A stretch of DNA of 64,000 bases from Hymenobacter aerilatus (GTDB lineage Bacteria > Bacteroidota > Bacteroidia > Cytophagales > Hymenobacteraceae): assembly GCF_022921095.1 (NCBI RefSeq), contig NZ_CP095053.1:4010501-4074500 (forward strand), read 5' to 3'. A model generated the notes under the pieces. The model worked only from the letters and a program-made list of their open reading frames with translations. It did not search any database and was not told where the DNA came from. The translations under genes were made by a program, and so were the position numbers. Shown here in pieces: positions 52,979 to 61,892 of the stretch (its first letter is position 1; the number at the start of each line of letters is the position of its first letter).

Positions 52979-53929
52979 CTACCCTCGCTGTCTCCGCAGG
53001 TTCTCCTGCTCCGGCCACCACGCCTGCTCCGAGGGTAGGCGCAGCTGCTGGCCCGCAAACTGCCGGATGCCGTGCTCAACTCCGCTCAGCTCCCCAAAAT
53101 CGTCGGCTACCTGCACGCGGTAGTCCGCATCCACCCAAAACAGCTTGCGGTCGAAGGCGCGGTGCAGGGTAGGCGTGAGAGCCAAGCCGTTGGGCAGCGT
53201 GTCGTTGTGGCTGATGGCCCAGGGCACAATATGGCAGGCATCGAGCAAGGGCGATAGGGCACCACGGGTACTCACCAGCTTCAGCCCCGACACGGCGCAG
53301 GTGTGGTCGTAGGCTTCTAGCACCACGCGCTTAAACAAGCCGCTGCGCACGGCAGTGTCCAACTCATCGGCGGGCACCACGCGGCGCTGGTACACAGCGG
53401 CGGGCTCCTCCAGCATCTGCCGCCGAATGGCCTGCACGGCCTGGGTGCCGGCCGCCGGCTGGTAGCGAAAACGCGTTTGCGGGAAGTAGCGCACTAGCAG
53501 TGCCTGCCGCAACGCTTCGCGGGCGGCGGGGTCTTGCAGCAACGTCCACAGCTCGGCATCCAGGCTGGCGCAGTCCACGGTGTCGCGCAGGCTGCGGAAG
53601 CTTTTCACCGAGCGCGAGGCCGTGAGCAGCACTTCTAGGCCCGGCAACGTGCGCAAGTGCCAGAACCCGTCGCCGGTGAGGTGATAGAAGGGTAGGGAGA
53701 AATCGTTGGCCCGAAACAGCTCGGAGGTACTCAGGGCGCGGCAGAGGCTGCGGAAGCTGGCCAGCAGCTCCGGCGTGATGTAGATGCGGTTGTCGAGGAT
53801 AGAGCCGTCGTCGATGCCTTCGAGCACGGCTAGGAGTAGGGCAGGCTTGTAGGGCGCTTCGCCGTGCTGGCGGCTGCGCGCCACGCGCAGGTGGGTGAGG
53901 CGTTGGCGGTAGTGGTCGAAGGTCTCCAT
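52979..53929 (-). CDS. HNH endonuclease domain protein
   Basis: A 316-residue protein. The N-terminal ~180 residues are helical (METFDHYRQRLTHLRVARSR; PYKPALLLAVLEGID is typical of restriction-type HNH proteins). The C-terminal part has an HNH_2-type nuclease: YDHTCAVSGLKL, LLDACHIVPWAISHND, LPNGLALTPTLHRAFDRKLF, with the His and Asn residues of the metal site. It may belong to a modification-dependent restriction system, but no methylase or partner is adjacent. I start at the ATG at 53929; upstream sequence in frame lacks conservation. Part of its 5' end exists a second time at 55071-55109. Confidence 0.85.
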   Translation of the reverse strand: METFDHYRQRLTHLRVARSRQHGEAPYKPALLLAVLEGIDDGSILDNRIYITPELLASFRSLCRALSTSELFRANDFSLPFYHLTGDGFWHLRTLPGLEVLLTASRSVKSFRSLRDTVDCASLDAELWTLLQDPAAREALRQALLVRYFPQTRFRYQPAAGTQAVQAIRRQMLEEPAAVYQRRVVPADELDTAVRSGLFKRVVLEAYDHTCAVSGLKLVSTRGALSPLLDACHIVPWAISHNDTLPNGLALTPTLHRAFDRKLFWVDADYRVQVADDFGELSGVEHGIRQFAGQQLRLPSEQAWWPEQENLRRQRG

Positions 53930-54064
53930 GAAGGCAAAGCTATGACCGAATTTCAGTGCCAACACTGATTCACTAGACTGCTTTATCGGCCAGTTTTGAG
54001 CTGTTTTCTCACTTGGGCTTGTGCTATATGCCCCACTTCTACCATCCACTCTGCTCTTGGCATC

Positions 54065-55048
54065 ATGGGACAACTTAGATTTCTACCATCTACAACCCAT
54101 GTCCGTGTTTGGGTATTCTTCTTGATTCTACCGACTATATCGGCCAAGGCACAGCGCTTTGTGGGATACAGTAGTCAAGTACAGAAAGCTAATCTGGCGA
54201 ACACCCAGCAACGGTTACGTGCAGAAAGATGGAATACAGATGCTACTAAGAAAGACAACCCTTTTAAACCCAGTGGCAAAATCACGTGGCAGGCGGCACT
54301 ATTAGCTGACGGAGATTTTAGCAAGGCACTCAGCGCGGAAGAAGGAGCTACCCCCAAAACAGGTTCACTGGGTGCAAGCTTTACACGCATAAAACAGTGG
54401 AAGCGAGAAGTAGGCGGAGACTCTGTAGAATTCCCGAACTTCCAGGGCAACTTTGTAATTTCTCTAGGTTCACAAGGCGATACGCTAAACGTACAACCTA
54501 ATGTTGCTGGGATTGAACGAGCTGCCAACCAATATAATTTTGGGCAGGCGCTGCTTTTGCCAGGCAGCAATGCCAAAGCAGCGCGCTCTTTAACAGGTAG
54601 CGTGCAGTGGTATCCACACGCGCTTACGAAGAGCTCCTTTATGCAGAGCTTAGGTTATAATGCTTTCCTTAATATTACTCAGACACGCTGGGGATACCAG
54701 AATAGAATTGAGGATGTTCGCTTGCTATTTATGTCGGCGGGGTTACTGTACACAGTATTTGATATACCGACTAGCGACGATAGCAATTCGCTGAAGCTGG
54801 AATTGTTACTCAACTATTCGCTACGCCACATTGCTGGCGACATACGCGAGGAAAAGGAGGTTTTACAGCAGGCTTTAGGCACCACTCGCTACTGGTATAG
54901 TGGTATAGAGCCAGGAATGGTTTTTACCGTCAACTCATTACGAGTTTCCGCTTATTTCCCTTTCTATCAAGGCAACATAAAAGGTTTCTCTAATGGGCAG
55001 TTTGTAGCAGCATTAGGTTTCAGCACCGCTCTAAATCTGACTAAATAA
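54065..55048 (+). CDS. Exported protein of unknown function, probable beta-barrel
   Basis: A 327-residue protein. From the ATG at 54065 it begins MGQLRFLPSTTHVRVWVFFL and continues to a signal-peptide cleavage region ISAKAQRF. The mature part is Asn/Ser/Thr-rich with alternating hydrophobic residues (QSLGYNAFLNITQTRWGYQN, SLKLELLLNYSLRHIAGD, QFVAALGFSTALNLTK), which fits an outer-membrane barrel. No family recognised. Its base composition is clearly more AT-rich than both neighbours (one line counted: 42% GC). It is bounded on the right by a 39-bp second copy of the HNH gene's 5' end, which suggests it was inserted beside that gene. Confidence 0.7.
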   Translation: MGQLRFLPSTTHVRVWVFFLILPTISAKAQRFVGYSSQVQKANLANTQQRLRAERWNTDATKKDNPFKPSGKITWQAALLADGDFSKALSAEEGATPKTGSLGASFTRIKQWKREVGGDSVEFPNFQGNFVISLGSQGDTLNVQPNVAGIERAANQYNFGQALLLPGSNAKAARSLTGSVQWYPHALTKSSFMQSLGYNAFLNITQTRWGYQNRIEDVRLLFMSAGLLYTVFDIPTSDDSNSLKLELLLNYSLRHIAGDIREEKEVLQQALGTTRYWYSGIEPGMVFTVNSLRVSAYFPFYQGNIKGFSNGQFVAALGFSTALNLTK

Positions 55049-55056
55049 AAAACCTT

Positions 55057-55085
55057 ACCCAGCTGCGCCCCACGCGCAGCTGGGT
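55057..55085 (+). terminator. Terminator formed partly from duplicated HNH sequence
   Basis: A 12-bp perfect stem (ACCCAGCTGCGC at 55057-55068 with 55074-55085) and CCCAC loop, following AAAAAACC after the stop. Its right arm belongs to the duplicated 39-bp segment of the HNH gene. Confidence 0.8.
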
Positions 55086-55109
55086 GAAGCGGTGGCGGTA
55101 GTGGTCGAA
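55071..55109 (-). pseudogene. Second copy of part of the HNH gene's 5' end
   Basis: CACGCGCAGCTGGGTGAAGC and the following GGTGGCGGTAGTGGTCGAA match 53882-53920 with three differences in 39 positions, in the same orientation. In the intact gene this segment encodes FDHYRQRLTHLRV. The match stops before the start codon. Confidence 0.8.
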
Positions 55110-55155
55110 ATTCACACTCGAAAAATAGTGTGTTGTATAATAAAATGTGAGCCGC

Positions 55156-56130
55156 CTACCCCGCCACCCTACTATACTTCTCCCGGTACTGCTTCGGCGA
55201 CAGACCTGTTACTCGCTTAAACGTCAGCCGAAAGGCTTTCGGGTCAGTGTAGCCCACGCGGTACATCACCTCATTCACGTGGTCGGCCGACGATTCCAGG
55301 CTGCTTTTGGCCGCTTCCATTTTCACCCGCTGAATGTACTCGGCTACCGAGTTATGGGTGGCGCGCTTGAAGCGCCGCTCCAGGTTGCGGCGGCCGAGGG
55401 CTAGCTGGTCGGCCAGTTGGTCCACGGTGATTTTGTCTTGGTAATGCGTTTCGATGTAGGTCTGGGCCCTCTTGATCAACTCGTCGGCGTGGTTTTTCTG
55501 GCCATTGAACACCACAAATGCCGATTGGCTCACCCGCGCCATATCAATCTGAAACACCTTGGCGCAAAGCACGGCCACTTCGCGCCCCGCATATTTCTCT
55601 ACTAAGTAGAGCACCAGGTTGAGGTAGGAAAACGCTCCGCCGCTGGAGTAGATGCCGTGCTCGTCGGTGAGGAGGCGGTCTTCTACCAACTCCACTTCCG
55701 GAAACATGCGCCGAAAATCGGCGGCCGCGGCCCAATGTGTGGTGCACTGCCGGCCCGCCAGCAAGCCAGTGGCAGCCAGCAGAAAAGCCCCCAAGCATAG
55801 ACTCGCTACCTCGGCCCCGCGCTGGTGCTGCTGCACCACCCAGGGTAGGAAAGCCTTGTTCTGTTCCAACACCAGGGCCAGGTCGCCGTCTACGGCCGGA
55901 ATGATAACTAGGTCGGTGTGCGCTGGCTCGGGTAGGAGGTGGTCGGCCGTTACGGTATAGCGGCCGCCGCATACAGGCGTGGCGGCCTCCAGTCCTACCA
56001 GCCGCACGACAAACAATGCCGGGCGCCCCATGCGCTGTAGCAGGGCATTCACCTCCGAAAACACTAGCCGGGGGCCTTCTATGCTCCCCAAAATAGCTCC
56101 CTTCGGAACCAGAATCGAAATGTGCTTCAT
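55156..56130 (-). CDS. GlxA-type regulator: DJ-1/PfpI domain plus AraC helix-turn-helix
   Basis: A 324-residue transcription factor. The N-terminal ~190 residues form a DJ-1/PfpI-like domain (MKHISILVPKGAILGSIEGP; VASLCLGAFLLAATGLLAGR with Cys in the nucleophile-elbow position). The C-terminal ~100 residues hold an AraC pair of helix-turn-helices (ITVDQLADQLALGRRNLERR; VMYRVGYTDPKAFRLTFKRV, then GLSPKQYREKY). The ATG at 56130 is chosen because MKHISILV is the first strand. It is divergent from the PhnB-like gene, its probable target. Confidence 0.93.
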   Translation of the reverse strand: MKHISILVPKGAILGSIEGPRLVFSEVNALLQRMGRPALFVVRLVGLEAATPVCGGRYTVTADHLLPEPAHTDLVIIPAVDGDLALVLEQNKAFLPWVVQQHQRGAEVASLCLGAFLLAATGLLAGRQCTTHWAAAADFRRMFPEVELVEDRLLTDEHGIYSSGGAFSYLNLVLYLVEKYAGREVAVLCAKVFQIDMARVSQSAFVVFNGQKNHADELIKRAQTYIETHYQDKITVDQLADQLALGRRNLERRFKRATHNSVAEYIQRVKMEAAKSSLESSADHVNEVMYRVGYTDPKAFRLTFKRVTGLSPKQYREKYSRVAG

Positions 56131-56211
56131 GGTGCGCGCTATAGCGGAGCAACGTCGCAATTGCCCCTGATTTAGTCGGAATTACCCCCGCAAACACGAT
56201 GGTCGTTTTAC

Positions 56212-56229
56212 TAATTTTGTTGGCAACAA
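56212..56229 (+). promoter_or_regulatory. -7 element overlapping a perfect dyad, PhnB-like gene promoter
   Basis: TAATTTTG (56212-56219) exactly matches TAnnTTTG. It overlaps the dyad TTGTTG-G-CAACAA (56217-56229) in the gap between the GlxA-type regulator and the PhnB-like gene. An operator on top of a promoter is a plausible reading. No good -33 element was found. Confidence 0.5.
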
Positions 56230-56312
56230 CGGCGGAAATATAGCCAAATTTCCACACTTATTAGTAGAACATTCCTCAAAGCTTATATTTTAACCTCTTA
56301 CTTCACAATACC

Positions 56313-56735
56313 ATGCACCAGCTCCAACTTCACCCTTACCTTGTTTTTGATGGTACTTGCCGAGAAGCCATGAACTTTTATCAGCAATGCCTCGGCGGCG
56401 AACTGATGGTACAGCCTTTTACCGGCACACCAGCCGCCGAAGGCCTCGACGCGGCCGTGGCAGCAAACACCGTATTACACGCCAGTCTGAAAAAAGACAA
56501 CCTGCTGCTGATGGCCTCCGACGCGGGTATGCAACCCGTTGTCCAGGGCAATAGAGTGTCGTTGTCGCTGCAATGCACCAGCGAGGAGGAAATCAACCGG
56601 TTGTTTGCTCAGCTCTCGGCCGGCGGCACTGTGACGATGCCGCTGGAGCGGGCATTCTGGGGTGACACCTTCGGCATGTTCACCGACCGGTTTGGTATAG
56701 ATTGGATGCTGAATTTCAACCACTCGGCTGCTTAG
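56313..56735 (+). CDS. PhnB-like VOC-fold protein
   Basis: A 140-residue protein of the vicinal-oxygen-chelate fold, PhnB/YdcE-like group. Family features are the start LHPYLVFDGTCREAMNFYQQ, CLGGELMV, and the ending ERAFWGDTFGMFTDRFGIDW. Members are usually of uncertain enzymatic role and often listed as glyoxalase-like. It lies divergent to a GlxA-type regulator, with a shared 182-bp gap containing a dyad over its promoter, so control by that regulator is likely. Confidence 0.92.
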   Translation: MHQLQLHPYLVFDGTCREAMNFYQQCLGGELMVQPFTGTPAAEGLDAAVAANTVLHASLKKDNLLLMASDAGMQPVVQGNRVSLSLQCTSEEEINRLFAQLSAGGTVTMPLERAFWGDTFGMFTDRFGIDWMLNFNHSAA

Positions 56736-56883
56736 CACCACGGCGTAACCAGTACATAAGCCTGCCCCGGCTTACCCTACTGGCATGTCCCTACCCTCCT
56801 ACCGTCGCATCCTACGTGCGCCTACCCTTTTCTGGCAAACCAACCAGCCCGGTATGCTCTGCCCCACGCAAGCCCTTCGTGTT

Positions 56884-57102
56884 ATGATAGAAGTTTTCAA
56901 AACCAACGTCCGCACCCGACGCCACGCCCAGCAGCTGGTGCACCAGATCCACACCACGTTTGCGCACTACCGCGCCAACTTCGATCTAGATGATTGTGAC
57001 CGAATCCTGCGAGTGGAATGTGCTAGCGGCTTCGTGCTACCCTCCTGCCTCATTAAGCTGCTGCGCGACGCCGGCTTTCAGGCCGAAGTGCTACCCGAGT
57101 AA
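56884..57102 (+). CDS. Small conserved-type protein, ferredoxin-like fold suspected
   Basis: A 72-residue cytosolic protein (MIEVFKTNVRTRRHAQQLVH...). The pattern strand-helix-strand-strand-helix (FDLDDCDRILRVEC, then LPSCLIKLLRDAGFQAEVLP) resembles a heavy-metal-associated-type fold but lacks the CxxC metal site. The frame is open 33 codons further upstream, but that stretch looks like leader and the internal ATG gives a compact protein. It converges on ettA and shares its terminator. Confidence 0.6.
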   Translation: MIEVFKTNVRTRRHAQQLVHQIHTTFAHYRANFDLDDCDRILRVECASGFVLPSCLIKLLRDAGFQAEVLPE

Positions 57103-57106
57103 ACAA

Positions 57107-57140
57107 AAACGCACTACCTAATCAGGCAGTGCGCTTTTGT
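57107..57140. terminator. Bidirectional terminator between the small gene and ettA
   Basis: GCACTACCT (57111-57119) pairs with AGGCAGTGC (57124-57132) with one mismatch. The stem is flanked by ACAAAAAC and GCTTTTGT, giving U-tracts in both directions. Confidence 0.8.
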
Positions 57141-57158
57141 TTACTGAGTTCACACAGC

Positions 57159-58823
<1,665 letters not shown>

Positions 58824-59252
58824 GTGACTAAAAAAAGTGGAAATGAAACAAACTACTCGTGGTATCGCAGCGCCGGATTTTCAGCCTAGCCATCGGCCGA
58901 CAGACACAGCCACAGCTGGGTTTTATCCCTACCGCCGACAGATGTATACTACAGATACCCTATTTTGCGTATGGTTGATTTGAAACAATAACATGATAGG
59001 AGGTTTTCTTCCCCCACACTTCACCTTATCTACGGTTCTACAAGTTCTGTTTGGCTGTCCGGTAGTACCTTGCCGGCTCGCTCCCCGGTAGGGCCGGAGC
59101 TACCACAAAGGTAGCGGCCTGCATGGCTTTCTGCTCTACATTATACTAAGCACATGGGCATTTTTGCCCAGCATACCGTAAACTTGTGCACTCCGACTGA
59201 GTTCACAATCTGCTTGCTCCTCCACTTATTCGCTTCCGCACTATCCTACATT
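58824..59252. other. Intergenic region between ettA and the DUF349 gene
   Basis: This 429-bp gap holds the divergent promoters. I see only a small hairpin TGGGCA-TTTT-TGCCCA at 59155-59170 and no exact promoter consensus or further gene. The open frame from 59154 that reads into the DUF349 gene has no conserved features before its ATG at 59253. Confidence 0.5.
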
Positions 59253-60548
59253 ATGGAACAACACGACCACCTCCTCGCTACCGCCCGCCAATATGGCTAC
59301 GTCGAGGGTGACCAGGTGTGGCTCCGTCCGTTTATGACCCTACCTGCCCGCCGGGTAGGCCAGGTCAAAGACTCCCCCGACACCTCCCTTGTTTACTTCG
59401 CCCAGCGCTTCGAGCTATTTCGGACTAAGGTAGAAGACCTACTGGCCAAAATGGCCGACTCTGACAACAAGGGCTCCTTCCTGATGAAGGCGCTGCACCT
59501 GAAAGAGCAAATAGCCAGCTACGACGGCCTGGGTGACTTTGAGAGCCTCCACCACCGTCTCACCGAGGCCGAGGAAGGCATCAATGTGACCATTGCGCAG
59601 AACCGCGAGAAAAACATGGCCACCAAAATGGGTGTGCTGCAAGAGCTGGAAGCGCTACGCGATACCCTGGACTTTCAGACCGCCACCGAGCGGGTGAAAG
59701 CGCTGCGCCAGATCTGGATCAAGACGGGCCCCGTGGAGAAAGAGCAGATAGAGCCGATGGAAGCCCGTTTTCGGGCGGCCGTAGATGCCTTTATGCAGCG
59801 CAAGCGCGACTTCCTGGCCGACAAAAAGGCCATGACCAACCGCGTGCAGGACAAGTACATGGCCCTGATCCGGCAGTCGGAAGTGTTGCAAGAGTCCGAC
59901 GATTTCGAAAACACCACCCGCAAGCTCAAGCAGTTGCAGCAGGAATGGAAGGACATTGACGCTTCCCTACCCCGCAAGCAGGCCAACGACCTATGGACGC
60001 GGTTCCGGGCGGCGCACAACCATTTCTTTGAGCGCCTGAAGGTGCACATCAACACCAAGCGCGCCGAAAATCAGCCCGAAGACAACCTGGCTCGCAAGCG
60101 CGGCCTGGTAGCCGAGGCCGAGGCCCTGCTGCACCGCCCCATGTCGGAGGCCGTGACCCGCGCCAAGGAGCTACAAGCCGCCTGGAAGAAGGTGGGTCCC
60201 GTGCGCGGCGAGGAGTCGGACCGGGTGTGGGAGCAGTTCATTGCTGCCTGCGACAAGGTGTTTGAGCTTAGCTCGCTGGAGCACTACATCCGCAAGCGGC
60301 ACGGCGGTGCCCCCGAGCCCGGCACCCGCGACGAGCGGGTAGGCACCCGCGTGCAGGCCCTGCGCGAGTTCGTGAAGAGCGACCGGCAGGAGCAGTTGGT
60401 ACTGGAAGAAAACCTGAGTAAGCTGACTGTGTCTCCCGGCAACGAGGCCTTCCGAACCATGCTACAAGGGAAAATCAGGGCATTTGAGCGGAAAATCCGC
60501 ACCAAAAATCATTTAATTGATCTTCTGCAAAAAGGTGCGCTTGTATAA
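59253..60548 (+). CDS. DUF349 repeat protein
   Basis: A 431-residue, highly charged helical protein with several ~70-residue DUF349 units (for example DFQTATERVKALRQIWIKTG, FENTTRKLKQLQQEWKDIDA, AVTRAKELQAAWKKVGPVRG), each ending in a W-K/Q-x-x-G type turn. It is probably cytosolic and forms extended coiled-coil structures. The biochemical role is unknown. The ATG at 59253 (MEQHDHLLATARQYGYVEGD) is used; the open frame upstream is not conserved-looking. A small hairpin CAACC-TTC-GGTTG at 60550-60562 with a T-rich tail follows the stop. Confidence 0.88.
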   Translation: MEQHDHLLATARQYGYVEGDQVWLRPFMTLPARRVGQVKDSPDTSLVYFAQRFELFRTKVEDLLAKMADSDNKGSFLMKALHLKEQIASYDGLGDFESLHHRLTEAEEGINVTIAQNREKNMATKMGVLQELEALRDTLDFQTATERVKALRQIWIKTGPVEKEQIEPMEARFRAAVDAFMQRKRDFLADKKAMTNRVQDKYMALIRQSEVLQESDDFENTTRKLKQLQQEWKDIDASLPRKQANDLWTRFRAAHNHFFERLKVHINTKRAENQPEDNLARKRGLVAEAEALLHRPMSEAVTRAKELQAAWKKVGPVRGEESDRVWEQFIAACDKVFELSSLEHYIRKRHGGAPEPGTRDERVGTRVQALREFVKSDRQEQLVLEENLSKLTVSPGNEAFRTMLQGKIRAFERKIRTKNHLIDLLQKGALV

Positions 60549-60684
60549 GCAACCTTCGGTTGTATTTTACGTTGTCGGCAAAGAGCAACGTTTTGCCGGC
60601 CTCCGTGTCTACCTTCACATCGTCGGAGGCCACTGAGCTTGCGACGTGCCACCTTTTGCCAACCTTTTTTTATAGTACACTACT

Positions 60685-60906
60685 ATGTATTGGACGCTGG
60701 AACTGGCTTCCTATCTGGAAGATGCCCCCTGGCCTGCCACCAAGGATGAACTCATCGACTACTCTATCCGCTCAGGCGCTCCGATGGAAGTAGTGGAAAA
60801 CCTGCAGGCCCTGGAAGACGACGGTCAACCCTACGAGAACATCGAGGAAGTATGGCCCGATTATCCGACCAAGGAAGACTTCATGTTCAACGAGGACGAA
60901 TATTAG
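60685..60906 (+). CDS. DUF2795-type small acidic protein
   Basis: A 73-residue protein (MYWTLELASYLEDAPWPATK...) of a strongly conserved small acidic type in Bacteroidetes, with the helix DELIDYSIRSGAPMEVVENL and the tail EEVWPDYPTKEDFMFNEDEY. It is cytosolic, role unknown. A small dyad GGCCTCCG/CGGAGGCC (60598-60605 with 60624-60631) lies in its leader. Its TAG stop is followed immediately by the 8-bp repeat element at 60907. Confidence 0.85.
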   Translation: MYWTLELASYLEDAPWPATKDELIDYSIRSGAPMEVVENLQALEDDGQPYENIEEVWPDYPTKEDFMFNEDEY

Positions 60907-60911
60907 GATTG

Positions 60912-60999
60912 ATGGTTAAATGATTAACTAGCTAAATGGCTGAAATTCTACATACACAAACAGAGAATCAGCCATCTAGCCATTCAGTTATTCAGCCAT
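60912..60999. repeat. Inverted 8-bp tandem repeats without a palindrome core
   Basis: Left arm 60912-60943 reads in 8-bp steps (GGTTAAAT, GATTAACT, AGCTAAAT, GGCTGAAA). Right arm 60968-60999 is TCAGCCAT, CTAGCCAT, TCAGTTAT, TCAGCCAT. The arms are complementary at 25 of 32 positions. The element starts right after one gene's stop codon and covers the start codon and first ~21 codons of the ABC ATPase gene. Confidence 0.75.
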
Positions 61000-61727
61000 T
61001 ACTCATCGAGAATCTGGTTGCGGGGTATGAACAGCGCGTTCTACTCCGCAACCTTTTTTTTGCGGTACCGGGGCCGGCTTTCGTGGCCATTGTAGGGCAC
61101 AACGGCTGCGGAAAAACCACGCTGTTTCGGGCGCTTACGGGGCGTATTCCGTACCAGGGCACCATCCAGGTAGCGGGGCGCGACCTACGCACCGTGGCGC
61201 GGCCAGCTGCCGAGGGCCTGCTGGCCTACCTACCCCAGCGCACCACCGTGGGCTTCCCCATTGCCGTGCGCGAGCTAGTGGTAATGGGCCGCTACCGCCA
61301 CCACCGTTTCCTGGGTGGCTACTCCACCAGCGACTATGCTCTGGCTGACCAGGCCTTGCAGCAGGTAGGCGCCGCCCACCTCGCCATGCAGGATTTTACG
61401 CTGCTTTCTGGCGGCGAGCAGCAGCTAGTGTGGCTGGCCCAGCTCTCGTTGCAGGAAGCTGCGCTGTATTTGCTGGATGAGCCTACCCAGCAGTTAGATG
61501 TGTACTACCGCCGCCGCGTGTTTGCTCTGCAACAGCAGTGGGTAGCCGAGCAGAGCAAGACCATTCTCTGCATCACCCACGACCTCGACAACCTCACCAG
61601 CTTCCCACCCGGCGGCTACCTGCTCAACCTCTCCCGTACTACCCCTACCCTACTCCCCCTCACGCCAGAGGTAGTTTTGGCTGAAAAAGCGTATTTGGAG
61701 AGTGAGGAAAGCTTTGTGAGATGGTAA
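60936..61727 (+). CDS. ABC transporter ATPase, FecE/BtuD-like
   Basis: A 263-residue cytosolic ATPase of the iron-siderophore/cobalamin importer type. Walker A is GHNGCGKTT, the Q-loop region LAYLPQRTTVGFPIAVRELV, the signature LLSGGEQQLVWLA (an unusual VWLA after the signature), and Walker B ALYLLDEPTQQLD, then ITHD. No permease or binding-protein gene is adjacent, so its partner lies elsewhere. The first ~21 residues (MAEILHTQTENQPSSHSVIQ) are encoded by an inverted 8-bp repeat and have no family counterpart; the conserved domain starts at LLIENLVAGYE. The stop TAA lies within another 8-bp unit. Confidence 0.9.
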   Translation: MAEILHTQTENQPSSHSVIQPLLIENLVAGYEQRVLLRNLFFAVPGPAFVAIVGHNGCGKTTLFRALTGRIPYQGTIQVAGRDLRTVARPAAEGLLAYLPQRTTVGFPIAVRELVVMGRYRHHRFLGGYSTSDYALADQALQQVGAAHLAMQDFTLLSGGEQQLVWLAQLSLQEAALYLLDEPTQQLDVYYRRRVFALQQQWVAEQSKTILCITHDLDNLTSFPPGGYLLNLSRTTPTLLPLTPEVVLAEKAYLESEESFVRW

Positions 61728-61892
61728 GTGGTGGATGGTGAGATAGTGAGTAAAAAAAGCGTTTGTCATCCTGAGCTTGCGAAGGACCTTCTCACGTGAG
61801 AACGACAAGCGTAACAACGACTCGTTCAACTGGCATAAGGTCCTTCGCTCCGCTCAGGATGACAGACGCCTTTTCTTCACCACTTCACCATT
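61728..61892. repeat. Composite repeat: 8-bp tandem arms around palindrome copy 7
   Basis: The palindrome is 61759-61869 (TTGTCATCCTGAGCTTGCG to CGCTCAGGATGACAGACGC). Left units run from 61715 inside the ABC ATPase gene (TGTGAGAT, GGTAAGT, GGTGGAT, GGTGAGAT, AGTGAGTA). Right units, in exact 8-bp register at 61874-61897 (read on the minus strand GGTGAAAT, GGTGAAGT, GGTGAAGA), extend into the crtY stop codon. Confidence 0.85.
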
